A stretch of 64,000 nt of DNA, taken from assembly GCA_001599295.1 (NCBI GenBank), contig BCGN01000008.1, positions 496,001 to 560,000 on the forward strand, written 5' to 3'. The position numbers and the translations under genes were made by a program. Every line of letters begins with the position of its first letter. Position 1 is the first letter of the stretch. The notes under the pieces were generated by a model. That model was not told the origin of the DNA. It ran no database searches and saw nothing but the letters and a program-made list of their open reading frames with translations. This document shows, one piece after another, positions 40,334 to 49,119 of the stretch. The stretch is from Sporopachydermia quercuum (Eukaryota > Ascomycota > Sporopachydermiomycetes > Sporopachydermiales > Sporopachydermiaceae).

Positions 40334-41659
40334 TTATCTCCTATTGTTCCTTTTACTCTTACCAGGTCTTGGTGCTTTGCCTTTCATTTTTCGTACTGAA
40401 AAACCAGATATATCCATACTACTGGTAGCGTCATTTTCACGCTTATGCTTTTTCTTTCCACCATAACCAAACTTTTTATTCTTAGCTTGGCGTTTGGCGC
40501 TTGGTTTTCTGTCCCTAAACTCATCTTGAGCGGCGGCGGCTTCTTCAATAGCAACATCAAATTCATCGGTAGAAATCTCATTGCCCTTTCGTTTTTTCTT
40601 CAATGAGCTGATCAGGTCATTGGTTTCTCTCTTTTGTTTACTTCTCTCTTGTAACTTGGCAACTTGGACTTGTTTACCAAATTTCTTTAATTGTCTTTGC
40701 TTCTTAGCTTCTTCACTTGCTTTCTTTGATGCTGCTTCCTGTAATAATTTGGTCTTTAGCTTATCCATATGTTCATCCGATTTGACCATCTCAGCAAAAT
40801 AATCCATAGGTCTAGAGAATGGAATTGATTCTTTCTTACAGCATTTCTTGGCATAGTCCACAGCTGCCAACCCTTGATTCACAAATTGAAGTTCTCTTTC
40901 CAAATCGTCATAAATATCTTTGATGTTAGCTTCGGCGTTAACATCACTTGTATGAGAAAAATGTTCAATGAATCTTAGTTTAGGGATGTCTAATGAAATT
41001 GAGGCTAATGCTTGTTTTAATGCTGGTCTATTATTGATGGTTAACTTTTGATGAGGAACAACATCAGCATCGGAATCAATTTCGGCTTCTGATAATGGCA
41101 CATCTTCTTCTTCCTCTTTTACCTCCTCCTCCTCCTCCTCCTCCTCGTCTTCTTCGTCTTCTCCTTCTTCGTTTTCTGAATCACCATCGTCTTCATCTTC
41201 CGAGTCACTTCTATCTAACTCATCAAAGTTAAATGANTGATCATCTTCGCTGTCCTCATCACCTTCTTCTTCCCCATCCTCTTCACCATCTTCTTCAAAC
41301 TCAATATCATTTTCTTTCAAAGCTTCTTCTACTTCTTCTGCTTCTTCTTCAGCTCTCTCAAGCTTTTTCTTTAGCTTTCTTTTCTCTTTATGTGAAAGGA
41401 CTTCACTTTCTTCAAAGACATTCTTCTTAGGCTTCTTCACCTTCTCTTTTTTCCCTAAAAGTTTATTCAAAGCATCAGAATCTTCTTCAATTTCCTCTTC
41501 CTCATCTTCTTTATCTACAATAGTTTCCACATCTTGTGCTTTCACTACTTTTCCTTTTCCTTTTCCTCTATCATTGCTTTTCTTTCCCTTTCCATTCAAA
41601 CTACTCTCTTGATCCTTCACTTCAAGCAAGACTTTCAATGATTGCTTTAATTTACCCAT
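40334..41659 (-). CDS. EBP2: 60S assembly factor Ebp2
   Basis: Nucleolar protein required for 27S pre-rRNA processing and 60S assembly. The 441-residue protein has a long acidic/basic N-terminal half encoded partly by CTC/CTT triplet runs (about 41110-41160). The conserved Ebp2 domain begins ALASISLDIPKLRFIEHFSH. It continues with DIYDDLERELQFVNQGLAAV, FSRPMDYFAEMVKSDEHMDKL, and KKFGKQVQVAKLQERSKQK. The C-terminus is Lys/Arg-rich (KNKKFGYGGKKKHKREND...RPGKSKRNNRR), the expected nucleolar tail. One N base is in the acidic region. Length (S. cerevisiae 427) fits. It is divergent from ERG20. Confidence 0.95.
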   Translation of the reverse strand: MGKLKQSLKVLLEVKDQESSLNGKGKKSNDRGKGKGKVVKAQDVETIVDKEDEEEEIEEDSDALNKLLGKKEKVKKPKKNVFEESEVLSHKEKRKLKKKLERAEEEAEEVEEALKENDIEFEEDGEEDGEEEGDEDSEDDXSFNFDELDRSDSEDEDDGDSENEEGEDEEDEEEEEEEEVKEEEEDVPLSEAEIDSDADVVPHQKLTINNRPALKQALASISLDIPKLRFIEHFSHTSDVNAEANIKDIYDDLERELQFVNQGLAAVDYAKKCCKKESIPFSRPMDYFAEMVKSDEHMDKLKTKLLQEAASKKASEEAKKQRQLKKFGKQVQVAKLQERSKQKRETNDLISSLKKKRKGNEISTDEFDVAIEEAAAAQDEFRDRKPSAKRQAKNKKFGYGGKKKHKRENDATSSMDISGFSVRKMKGKAPRPGKSKRNNRR

Positions 41660-42206
41660 TTTCCTAGCTATTTTTCCGACCTTATGCTAATTTTTTAATA
41701 AAGGGCCTTGGCTTGATTTATTAATAAACAAATTGGTAGCACTTATCTAAATGAATGTCTGTAATAACTACTCTTTATATAAATATTATTCATTCAAGTC
41801 ACTCGGAATACTTATCAAAAGTCTTTCTTTATTACAATGGCATAGTGTTCCCATACAAAAAATATTTTTCGGTTTTGTATGTAGTATAAACTTTTACATG
41901 TGAAACCTCTGGATTAGGTAATAGAAGATTACCCTGTTAAAGAAATTGAAAAATCGACCTTGGAAAGATTAAAGTTCAGATCACTCGATTAAGCGCGCCG
42001 TTTTACAGACTAAAAAATAACACGAAAATGGTTTTGTTGCTGGATGAATCCTATAAAGGGGATTGAGATTGAGATTGTTTAGTTTTGATAGAACTCAATT
42101 GGAGAAGCGGTATTTCGTTTTGTGAATTGACTTTCCTGGAGAATAACACCGAGAGTGATTTTGCCGTAAGATATTATTTGGGATTTGAAATTAGGAATTC
42201 TTTAAA
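41660..42206. other. Divergent intergenic region EBP2/ERG20
   Basis: About 550 bases shared by a ribosome-assembly gene and an isoprenoid gene. It contains one near-match to UASINO (listed) and an AAATATTTTTC stretch loosely like an RRPE element. No gene is seen. Confidence 0.45.
41897..41906 (+). promoter_or_regulatory. Near-UASINO motif upstream of ERG20
   Basis: CATGTGAAAC differs at one base from the Ino2-Ino4 target CATGTGAAAT and lies about 300 bases before the ERG20 ATG. The presence of OPI1 in the same window is coincidental. One-off matches like this are expected by chance, so confidence is low. Confidence 0.2.
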
Positions 42207-43256
42207 ATGAGTAGTAAAGCTGAAGCAAAGGCTAAGTTTGAAGCCATCTTTCCTAAGATTACTGAAGAGTTGGAAGCCATTGTTAGAGGATATGGGTTGA
42301 ATGAAGAGGCTATTGATTGGTTCAAGACAAGTTTGAACTACAACTCTGTGGGGGGTAAGCTTAATCGTGGGTTGTCGGTTATTGATACCTACAGAATTTT
42401 GACTCAAAAGAAAGAATTGAGCGATGAGGAATATTATAAGGCTGCAGTTTTAGGATGGTGTATTGAATTGCTTCAAGCTTACTTCTTGGTCGCAGATGAT
42501 ATCATGGATGCTAGTAAAACACGTCGTGGACAGCCATGTTGGTATTTGAAGCCCAAGGTTGGCATGATTGCTATCAATGATGCATTCATGTTGGAAGCTG
42601 CAATTTATATTCTTTTGAAAAACCATTTCAGAAAGGAAAGTTACTATGTTGATTTGATTGAATTATTTCACACTGTTACTTTCCAGACTGAACTTGGTCA
42701 ATTACTAGATCTAATCACTGCTCCTGAAGATGAAGTTGATTTAAGTAAGTTTTCTTTGGAGAAACACTCATTTATTGTCATTTTTAAAACTGCATACTAC
42801 TCCTTTTACTTGCCAGTTGCTCTTGCAATGTACATGGCTGGTGTCGCTGATGACGAAGATCTCAAGCAAGCAAAGGATATTTTGATCCCATTGGGAGAAT
42901 ATTTTCAGATTCAGGACGATTATTTGGATTGTTATGGAACTCCTGAACAAATTGGTAAGATTGGAACCGATATCCAAGACAATAAGTGTAGTTGGGTCAT
43001 CAACACTGCCTTGAGGAAGTGCAACCCTGAACAAAGAAATGCTTTAGATAATAATTATGGGAGAAAAGACCAAGAAGCTGAAAAGAAATGTAAGGAAATT
43101 TTCCAATCACTTGACATCGAAAGCGATTACAAACAATACGAAGAAAAGATTGCCAATGAGCTTAGAGAAAAGATCGCCAAAGTTGACGAGAGCCGTGGTT
43201 TCAAAGGTGAAGTCTTATCAGTGTTCTTGGATAAGATTTACAAGCGACAAAAATAA
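42207..43256 (+). CDS. ERG20: Farnesyl pyrophosphate synthase Erg20
   Basis: Essential cytosolic prenyltransferase making geranyl and farnesyl diphosphate for sterols, dolichol, heme A and protein prenylation. The protein has 349 residues against 352 in S. cerevisiae. The first aspartate-rich motif is [17 protein letters not shown] (about residues 96-112), preceded by LLQAYFLVA; the second is [20 protein letters not shown] (about 236-255). [10 protein letters not shown] and the basic C-terminus DKIYKRQK are also typical. Codon use favours TTG, AAG and GGT-type codons, as in highly expressed yeast genes. QCR8 converges 380 bases away; the two genes are also adjacent in S. cerevisiae (YJL167W, YJL166W). 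Confidence 0.97.
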   Translation: MSSKAEAKAKFEAIFPKITEELEAIVRGYGLNEEAIDWFKTSLNYNSVGGKLNRGLSVIDTYRILTQKKELSDEEYYKAAVLGWCIELLQAYFLVADDIMDASKTRRGQPCWYLKPKVGMIAINDAFMLEAAIYILLKNHFRKESYYVDLIELFHTVTFQTELGQLLDLITAPEDEVDLSKFSLEKHSFIVIFKTAYYSFYLPVALAMYMAGVADDEDLKQAKDILIPLGEYFQIQDDYLDCYGTPEQIGKIGTDIQDNKCSWVINTALRKCNPEQRNALDNNYGRKDQEAEKKCKEIFQSLDIESDYKQYEEKIANELREKIAKVDESRGFKGEVLSVFLDKIYKRQK

Positions 43257-43637
43257 TCATTTTAACTTATCTCCCGTTTAATGTTTTAGAGATAAACATA
43301 CTGTTTATAACCTATATACAATTCACTCAATAATAACCTCGAGCAGTAAATAACTTAACTACAGAACACCCGGTATATTTTATGTGTCCAATCTAATAAA
43401 CATAATTTTCAAGATTTATTTCATGTGAGTAAGTATATGTATGCAAATGTTGATTTAATGGAGAAACGCAATACAANGTAATACATTTGAGTAATCCACA
43501 AGGACATTGGTCGATACTTGAACATACAGTTGAGATAAACAATAATAAAGCTGGTTCAACTAACTCTAAAGTCATTAACGCATCTTCTACTTTGTTTTAT
43601 CTACTTTGTTGCCTTGTTGATTTGATTTTTATTATCC
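43257..43637. other. Convergent spacer ERG20/QCR8
   Basis: About 380 AT-rich bases between stop codons with one N base. No gene is seen; both 3' UTRs and poly(A) signals must lie here. Confidence 0.45.
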
Positions 43638-44064
43638 TTAAACATTCACACGGGCCAACTCTTCTCTACCAGCCTTGGTGTATAGGTATTCGTTGTAATC
43701 TCTGGCATTAGTCCAGACATACCAGTAAATACCTGCAGGAATGGCAATATATAAAGCTTGGGCTCTAACTCTTCTGAATGTGTTGAAAATAGCTGCGTGA
43801 AGAACTCCCTTGAATGGCTTTTGAGCNAATGATGAAAGAGAGTAGGTGATGATACCTTTTTGCTTGGGACCACCTAAAGATAAGTTAGTACTCAACTATT
43901 CAGCACATAATTTCTTTTCATTTTTCCATCACACCAACAACACAGAGGTTGAGTGTAATCATAACTCTTAGAATAATACAGTCTACATAAAAAAAGACTA
44001 TCTATCACTTACCTAAAGAGCCCCACCAGCCCATATAGGCCTTAGCACCAGAATGTCCACCCAT
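43638..44064 (-). CDS. QCR8: Cytochrome bc1 complex subunit 8, Qcr8, two exons
   Basis: Small inner-membrane subunit of respiratory complex III that packs beside cytochrome b and the quinone site. Exon 1 (44013-44064) encodes MGGHSGAKAYMGWWGSL, and exon 2 (43638-43873) continues GGPKQKGIITYSLSS. Together they give 95 residues, one more than S. cerevisiae. The 139-nt intron has donor GTAAGT and a perfect TACTAAC branch point 9 nt before the acceptor TAG. The single membrane helix lies in RAQALYIAIPAGIYWYVWT, and the protein ends with the invariant KAGREELARVNV. Reading exon 2 alone gives a false short N-terminus. One N base is in exon 2. Confidence 0.96.
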
Positions 44065-45280
44065 TGTTGTTGATATTCAAACTTTTGTATTCTTAATATT
44101 AATAAGAACCTTGACCCAAATAATTTGACTATCTGAATCGATTTAAATTAATAAAGTAGTACGGTAGATCATATATCAAGTAATCTGTAGTTGGTGAATC
44201 ATAACCTGTAGTATCCTGGCAAAACAGAAGTGGTGCTACCTCAACTTAACCGAAAACTGTTCAAAAATAAAANACTATTTGACATTATGTGATCGAATAT
44301 TAGTGGTTGAAACAGATTTTGTCATTACTACATACTAAACTTACGGGAGTAAAGGTGTTAGTGTATTAAATAATTATGTAATATTAAATGGGGGTAGTTC
44401 AAAAGATGTAAATCATATTTGACCGGTGTTCATTGGTTAGTTAGATCGACGTTGAGATGACGTCTCATTCTAATATGGTCATGTGACTAGATGATGAGAA
44501 CCTTTCGAGATACCTCACAAGAGACTATTGAAATTATTTACATCTTGAATGAAATTCTGGAGGCTGAAATGAACCAATTTTTTGGAATTGAATCTTCAAT
44601 TGCTAGTTTGTTTGGAATTTGTTATGATAAAGAAAAATCACTCCCTTGAGGTGCTACTTGAATGCCTCCATGCTACGTACCAGTTATAGCATCTAGCACG
44701 TCCCATAGCATAACATAAGTGGTGCTTTACATTCACAACCTGAGTTACTCTCCAAATTTAATTCAACAAAATAGCGTATTATAATATCTTCAATCTCTAG
44801 CTGCTTCAATTTATACCAAGTTCTCAATAACAATATCTATCTTGTCACCTCTTAGCATTCCAACAGGAAGATATGAAGATATGTATTAGAGCGCACTCAT
44901 ATGCACTAGTTGCATACTTTTTTTCTGTTCAAACTTAATGTCAAACTTTACTATTCCCATCTTTCAAGAATAAAGTGATCTATATACACTTAAACACTTC
45001 TGAACTAACTGTGGCCCTTTGCAAAGAAAAATTGTATACCCCTTAGTGTTATACTTATTAACTATTAATATAAGTTATAACTTTGCTGATTGAAGTTGGC
45101 TCTTATCTGCTTTTTTTAGTTATTTCTAGTTTCGTAACCCCAGACCTGCTTGACATACTGTGTCGCTCAAGATTGTTTCGAGTGTCATTACTTCGTGCGA
45201 TATCAATTATATCACATCTGCAAATCATGAAAATACATGGTCAGGTTTAAGACAACCAGTCCTTTGAACCAGTTATAGTG
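44065..45280. other. Divergent intergenic region QCR8/kinase gene
   Basis: About 1.2 kb. An ATTGG (reverse CCAAT) at about 44432 could be a HAP-complex site for QCR8 but is a common pentamer. A seven-codon upstream frame (45227-45250) precedes the kinase ATG by 30 bases. No gene is recognised. Confidence 0.4.
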
Positions 45281-48016
45281 ATGAAAAGGAATCCTTACGA
45301 TACGTCAGAGAAATGCGTCGACAAATCAACCAGCCTAAAACCAACTATATCTCATATTTATAGATACAATAATGACCGTACCGATAAGAATATCAACTTT
45401 AGAAACCCTGAGTATTTAGATGATATTGAAGATGGACTCACTTCCTGTTTATTTCGAACATACTCTGATTCTGAGACAACAAGTTTTGATCCAAACACGG
45501 GCCATCGATTGTTCGATGATTGGAAACATAGAAATCATAATTCCTCTTATCCATTATTGACTCACCTCAATTCAACAATTGATACACCTAAAATTAGTCA
45601 TGAAACAGTATCAAGGACGATAGAGCCCAGTAAAAATGTTGATAAATCAACTGTTCTGCTTGGCAAATTGATGTGTGATAATTCAAGGAATGATAGCGAA
45701 ACAACATTAAAACCGATTCTTTCATCTGGTAGTAGCAGCTACAATTTTGTAAGTTCTAGATTGCATTCAGCTTCTCCTGAGCGCAAGGAAAGCCTGAATG
45801 TACCAAAGCTCAGGGCAAATAGGGAGATCGATATTAAACATACAACATTGAGTTCAAATGATAGTGGTAGTTCTGAATGTATTGGAAGCATACCAAGGGA
45901 AAAAGCCTTCCACGTCAGCTCCAAGCATATACCTTTGCACCTCAATACTAGGGAGTCTCATGTTAATGCTGTGCTACTTGATGGCGTAGCTGATGAATAT
46001 ATTCCCGATTTTGATTTTGCTTCACTTGTTGAGAAGAGTGAGTTAACAAACGTCGATAGTCCCACATCTATTTTACCATGTACAAGCAATTCTTTAGAGC
46101 TTGGTTTCAAAACATTGGTCTCCAAAACTGACAGTTATAAGAAGAATGAGAAAAAAATTCAAAGTAATTTCAATGTCAGTGTTCCTAAAACCATTTCAAC
46201 CAGTACACCACTTTCTTCCAATAATCAAGCTAGCTTGGAAAGTACTCCAGTCCAATTTCGCCGTCGAAAACCGCAGTCAAGGGCAAGCAGTAGCTCTCTT
46301 GTAGCAGAACTAATTCAGGAACAAATTCAGGCAGGTATACTACCTGAAAATTTCACCTCTCTACCATTTTCTGTAAGACGAAAATTATTAGCGTCAATTC
46401 AAACGAATTTTCCTGAATCACCTTCAGGAGTATCTTCACCTGTTTATTCCCCTTTCTCAAGTAATGTAAGAGTCGCAGACTCTTATGGCCAACATGTTGC
46501 CCTATCGAGAGTTAATTCCAAACTTACAGTTGGAAATGGGAGTAATGTTGGTAGATCTTCCTCAGTATCAAATGGTTCCATTCCAAATTCTTATACCAAT
46601 CTACTTTCAAGACATGGCAGCATCCAAGATAGTGGTGAATCACCAGCAAGTAGGTTTCTAACTCAGTTCGTTCGTCCTGTTTGTTCTCCTGATGATGAAG
46701 GTCAAATTATTGACGATAAATACACCATTGGGTGTACAATAGGTTATGGTGCATTTGGAACAGTAAAAGAAGCTTATTGTTATGATGATGATGGTCAAAG
46801 AGTTGTCCAAGCTGTGAAAATTATTAAAATGCCAACTCTGAGTCGGAACAATAGCTCATCTACTTCCCGTAGACAAAGTTATATTTCTGAGGGTTGTGTA
46901 TCTAATGAGATCTCAACTGATATTGATAATGGCAACTCCGAAAACCGCTATTCCGCTCATGGACTGCATAATCGACATGAAGGTTATCTAGGCAGTAATG
47001 ATGATGATAATAATAATAGTAATAATAAAAATAAAAAGATCGATGCTAATAATGATGATACTGACGATGATGAGAATGAAGAAGATGACGATATGAAGGC
47101 ACTTAGAGAATTGAAAGCCCAAGTAAGAAAAGAAGTAGAAATTTGGAAACAATTAGATCATCCAAATATATTGAAATTAATTACTTACAAGGAAACAGAC
47201 AACGCTTTATTCTGTATAAGTGAAAGGGTTTATGGGGGATCATTATACGACATAGTCAAGTCACATTGGAAAGAAGGATTAAATATTTCGTCGGTGAAGA
47301 AATATTTCTTTGAGCTTTGTGAAGCGTTGAAATATTTGCATAAAACAATGAGAATTGTTCATCGCGATATAAAATTGGAAAACTGTTTACTTCGGGAAAT
47401 CCAGAATGAGAAAGGAAANGAATGGACAGTTTTATTATGTGATTTCGGTATGGCTGAAAGAATTCCAAGAGTTTCTTCAAACTATTTGAAGATTGCCTTC
47501 CCTACAGCAAAGGATATACCCAATAACAATTCGAGCGCCACAAAGGAACTAAATAGTTCAGAGAAAAAGCGAAAATTCTGGATTGGTAATGGGAGGGGAA
47601 TAAGTGAGGTCAGAAAAAAACACAACTATGGGCCCTCTGTCACTTCAATGAATTTATTGAAGAATTATACAAATACTAATGGGATTGGATCACTACCATA
47701 TGCCTCCCCAGAACTACTTGAAGCTGCTGTTGCCATTATTCATCCTTGTATTGATATATGGGCCTTAGGTGTGTTATTATATGCAATGCTTGTCGGAGAA
47801 TTGCCATTTCAGCATGGTTTCGAACCAAGGCTTAAGGCTATGATTATAAAGGGAGTTTACGATAAAACAGCAGTGCGTGAGATCGGCGAAAAATCCTGGG
47901 GGAAGGATTTTCAGAATGTGGTAGATGTTTTAGATGGGTGTTTATGTAAGGATTTGGAGAAACGATGGGACATCGTGAGGATATTGGAAAGTCATTGGCT
48001 TAAGGATTTGCATTAA
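45281..48016 (+). CDS. NNK1: Serine/threonine protein kinase, probable Nnk1 ortholog
   Basis: A 911-residue kinase from the ATG at 45281, with a Ser-rich N-terminus of about 480 residues and a C-terminal kinase domain. Kinase motifs: GYGAFGTVKEA (glycine loop, about 488), QAVKIIKM (catalytic lysine), IVHRDIKLENC (about 691), CDFGMAERI (about 720) and SLPYASPELLE (about 808). An acidic Asn/Asp insertion of about 115 residues separates the VK lysine from the C helix (VRKEVEIWKQLDHPNIL). The DFG-SPE segment is also extended, by about 60 residues. S. cerevisiae NNK1 has 928 residues with a C-terminal kinase domain and neighbours EBP2 and SNU114, which are nearby here. HAL5, which flanks QCR8 in S. 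cerevisiae, is the alternative but differs in its activation-loop motif. The kinase call is certain, the ortholog moderate. Confidence 0.75.
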   Translation: MKRNPYDTSEKCVDKSTSLKPTISHIYRYNNDRTDKNINFRNPEYLDDIEDGLTSCLFRTYSDSETTSFDPNTGHRLFDDWKHRNHNSSYPLLTHLNSTIDTPKISHETVSRTIEPSKNVDKSTVLLGKLMCDNSRNDSETTLKPILSSGSSSYNFVSSRLHSASPERKESLNVPKLRANREIDIKHTTLSSNDSGSSECIGSIPREKAFHVSSKHIPLHLNTRESHVNAVLLDGVADEYIPDFDFASLVEKSELTNVDSPTSILPCTSNSLELGFKTLVSKTDSYKKNEKKIQSNFNVSVPKTISTSTPLSSNNQASLESTPVQFRRRKPQSRASSSSLVAELIQEQIQAGILPENFTSLPFSVRRKLLASIQTNFPESPSGVSSPVYSPFSSNVRVADSYGQHVALSRVNSKLTVGNGSNVGRSSSVSNGSIPNSYTNLLSRHGSIQDSGESPASRFLTQFVRPVCSPDDEGQIIDDKYTIGCTIGYGAFGTVKEAYCYDDDGQRVVQAVKIIKMPTLSRNNSSSTSRRQSYISEGCVSNEISTDIDNGNSENRYSAHGLHNRHEGYLGSNDDDNNNSNNKNKKIDANNDDTDDDENEEDDDMKALRELKAQVRKEVEIWKQLDHPNILKLITYKETDNALFCISERVYGGSLYDIVKSHWKEGLNISSVKKYFFELCEALKYLHKTMRIVHRDIKLENCLLREIQNEKGXEWTVLLCDFGMAERIPRVSSNYLKIAFPTAKDIPNNNSSATKELNSSEKKRKFWIGNGRGISEVRKKHNYGPSVTSMNLLKNYTNTNGIGSLPYASPELLEAAVAIIHPCIDIWALGVLLYAMLVGELPFQHGFEPRLKAMIIKGVYDKTAVREIGEKSWGKDFQNVVDVLDGCLCKDLEKRWDIVRILESHWLKDLH

Positions 48017-49052
48017 TATTGGCTATTGCAATAGGTGGTATGAACTTTGAGGGATTCTATGTGTTGATTACTTTACTTTATCTTTTCTATTTTTTCATTT
48101 ATGAATTTAATGAGTTATGTTGTTTTTATGTACATTAACGTACTTGTATAATACTTTTAATCTGATGTACTCTTGGGGTGATGATGATCTTGGTTTGCTC
48201 TTCTCAATCTATATGGCGAAAGCGATGAAATAGACTTCTATCTAAAGTTGTACTTGAAAGATCTTTATATAATTTGAATGGTGCGTATTACCTCGATGGA
48301 TCTGAATTGAGAAATTTTCAGTCATTAGAAACATCTATCTCGTTTTTTCGTTCTCTCGTTCTTTATTCTTCTATTCCATTCATCCCATCCCATTCATTCC
48401 ATCTTATCAGCAAGCAGATTCATCAAGTATTAGATTACTTTCTCATAAAATTTCCTCTAAATATTGATTATGTAATCAATATTTAATAAGGTTAAACTAT
48501 CCGTTTTATGCATCTCCTGCATTAAGGTCCTACAGAGTTTTCAACCGTACATAATCGCACATTAATTTTCACTTACCCAAAACATAAGTAATAAGCGATT
48601 GAGAAAGATTAAATTATCTACCTTATTATCTATTCAAACTACCTTTTTCTAATATAAACAGACTTTCATTGTTCCCTTTTGAATCTCCGACTCCACATGA
48701 GATTGATAAGAAACTTTACAGTAAACGTTGTTTATTCCACTAATAATCTTTTCAATTTGATATACGTTGCTGATTGTTCTATTGTTTCACCATCTTGACC
48801 CATTGGCATTCTATCCTCTTTCTCACAATACTACTACTCCTTGGAGCAATATACGTAACTATTAATACCTATTGTGATTGAGTTACCAAGCTAACGAGCT
48901 CTAAGCATTGTTATTATTAGTTTTTGGTGGTAGTAGTAATAGTTCATTAGTGAAATGAAAGCCCCTTCCTCAAGAGAGAATGTATTTCAAAATAGATTAT
49001 CTAACAAGTCTCACGAGAATACTAATACAATAAATAAGCATATTCAAACAGA
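48017..49052. other. Intergenic region upstream of the Zn2Cys6 gene
   Basis: About 1 kb holding a 28-bp inverted repeat (48458-48485) and an upstream reading frame that overlaps the regulator start (48955-49119), both listed separately. TC-rich runs occur around 48330-48410. No other gene is recognised. Confidence 0.45.
48458..48485. repeat. 13-bp inverted repeat with 2-nt spacer
   Basis: TAAATATTGATTA and TAATCAATATTTA are exact reverse complements separated only by TG. This long, almost perfect palindrome lies 570 bases upstream of the Zn2Cys6 regulator. It could be a dimeric factor site or a cruciform-prone sequence. Confidence 0.8.
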
Positions 49053-49119
49053 ATGTTTGTTACATTTGATTTCTCTCACGGAGACAAGCCTCCAACTATT
49101 AAACACAACCAAGATGTGA
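48955..49119 (+). other. Upstream ORF overlapping the regulator start
   Basis: An ATG frame of 54 codons (MKAPSSRENVFQNR...) that runs past the main ATG at 49053 in another frame and stops at 49119. If the transcript starts upstream of 48955, this frame would inhibit translation of the regulator. Alternatively a leader intron could remove it. There is no transcript evidence. Confidence 0.35.
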
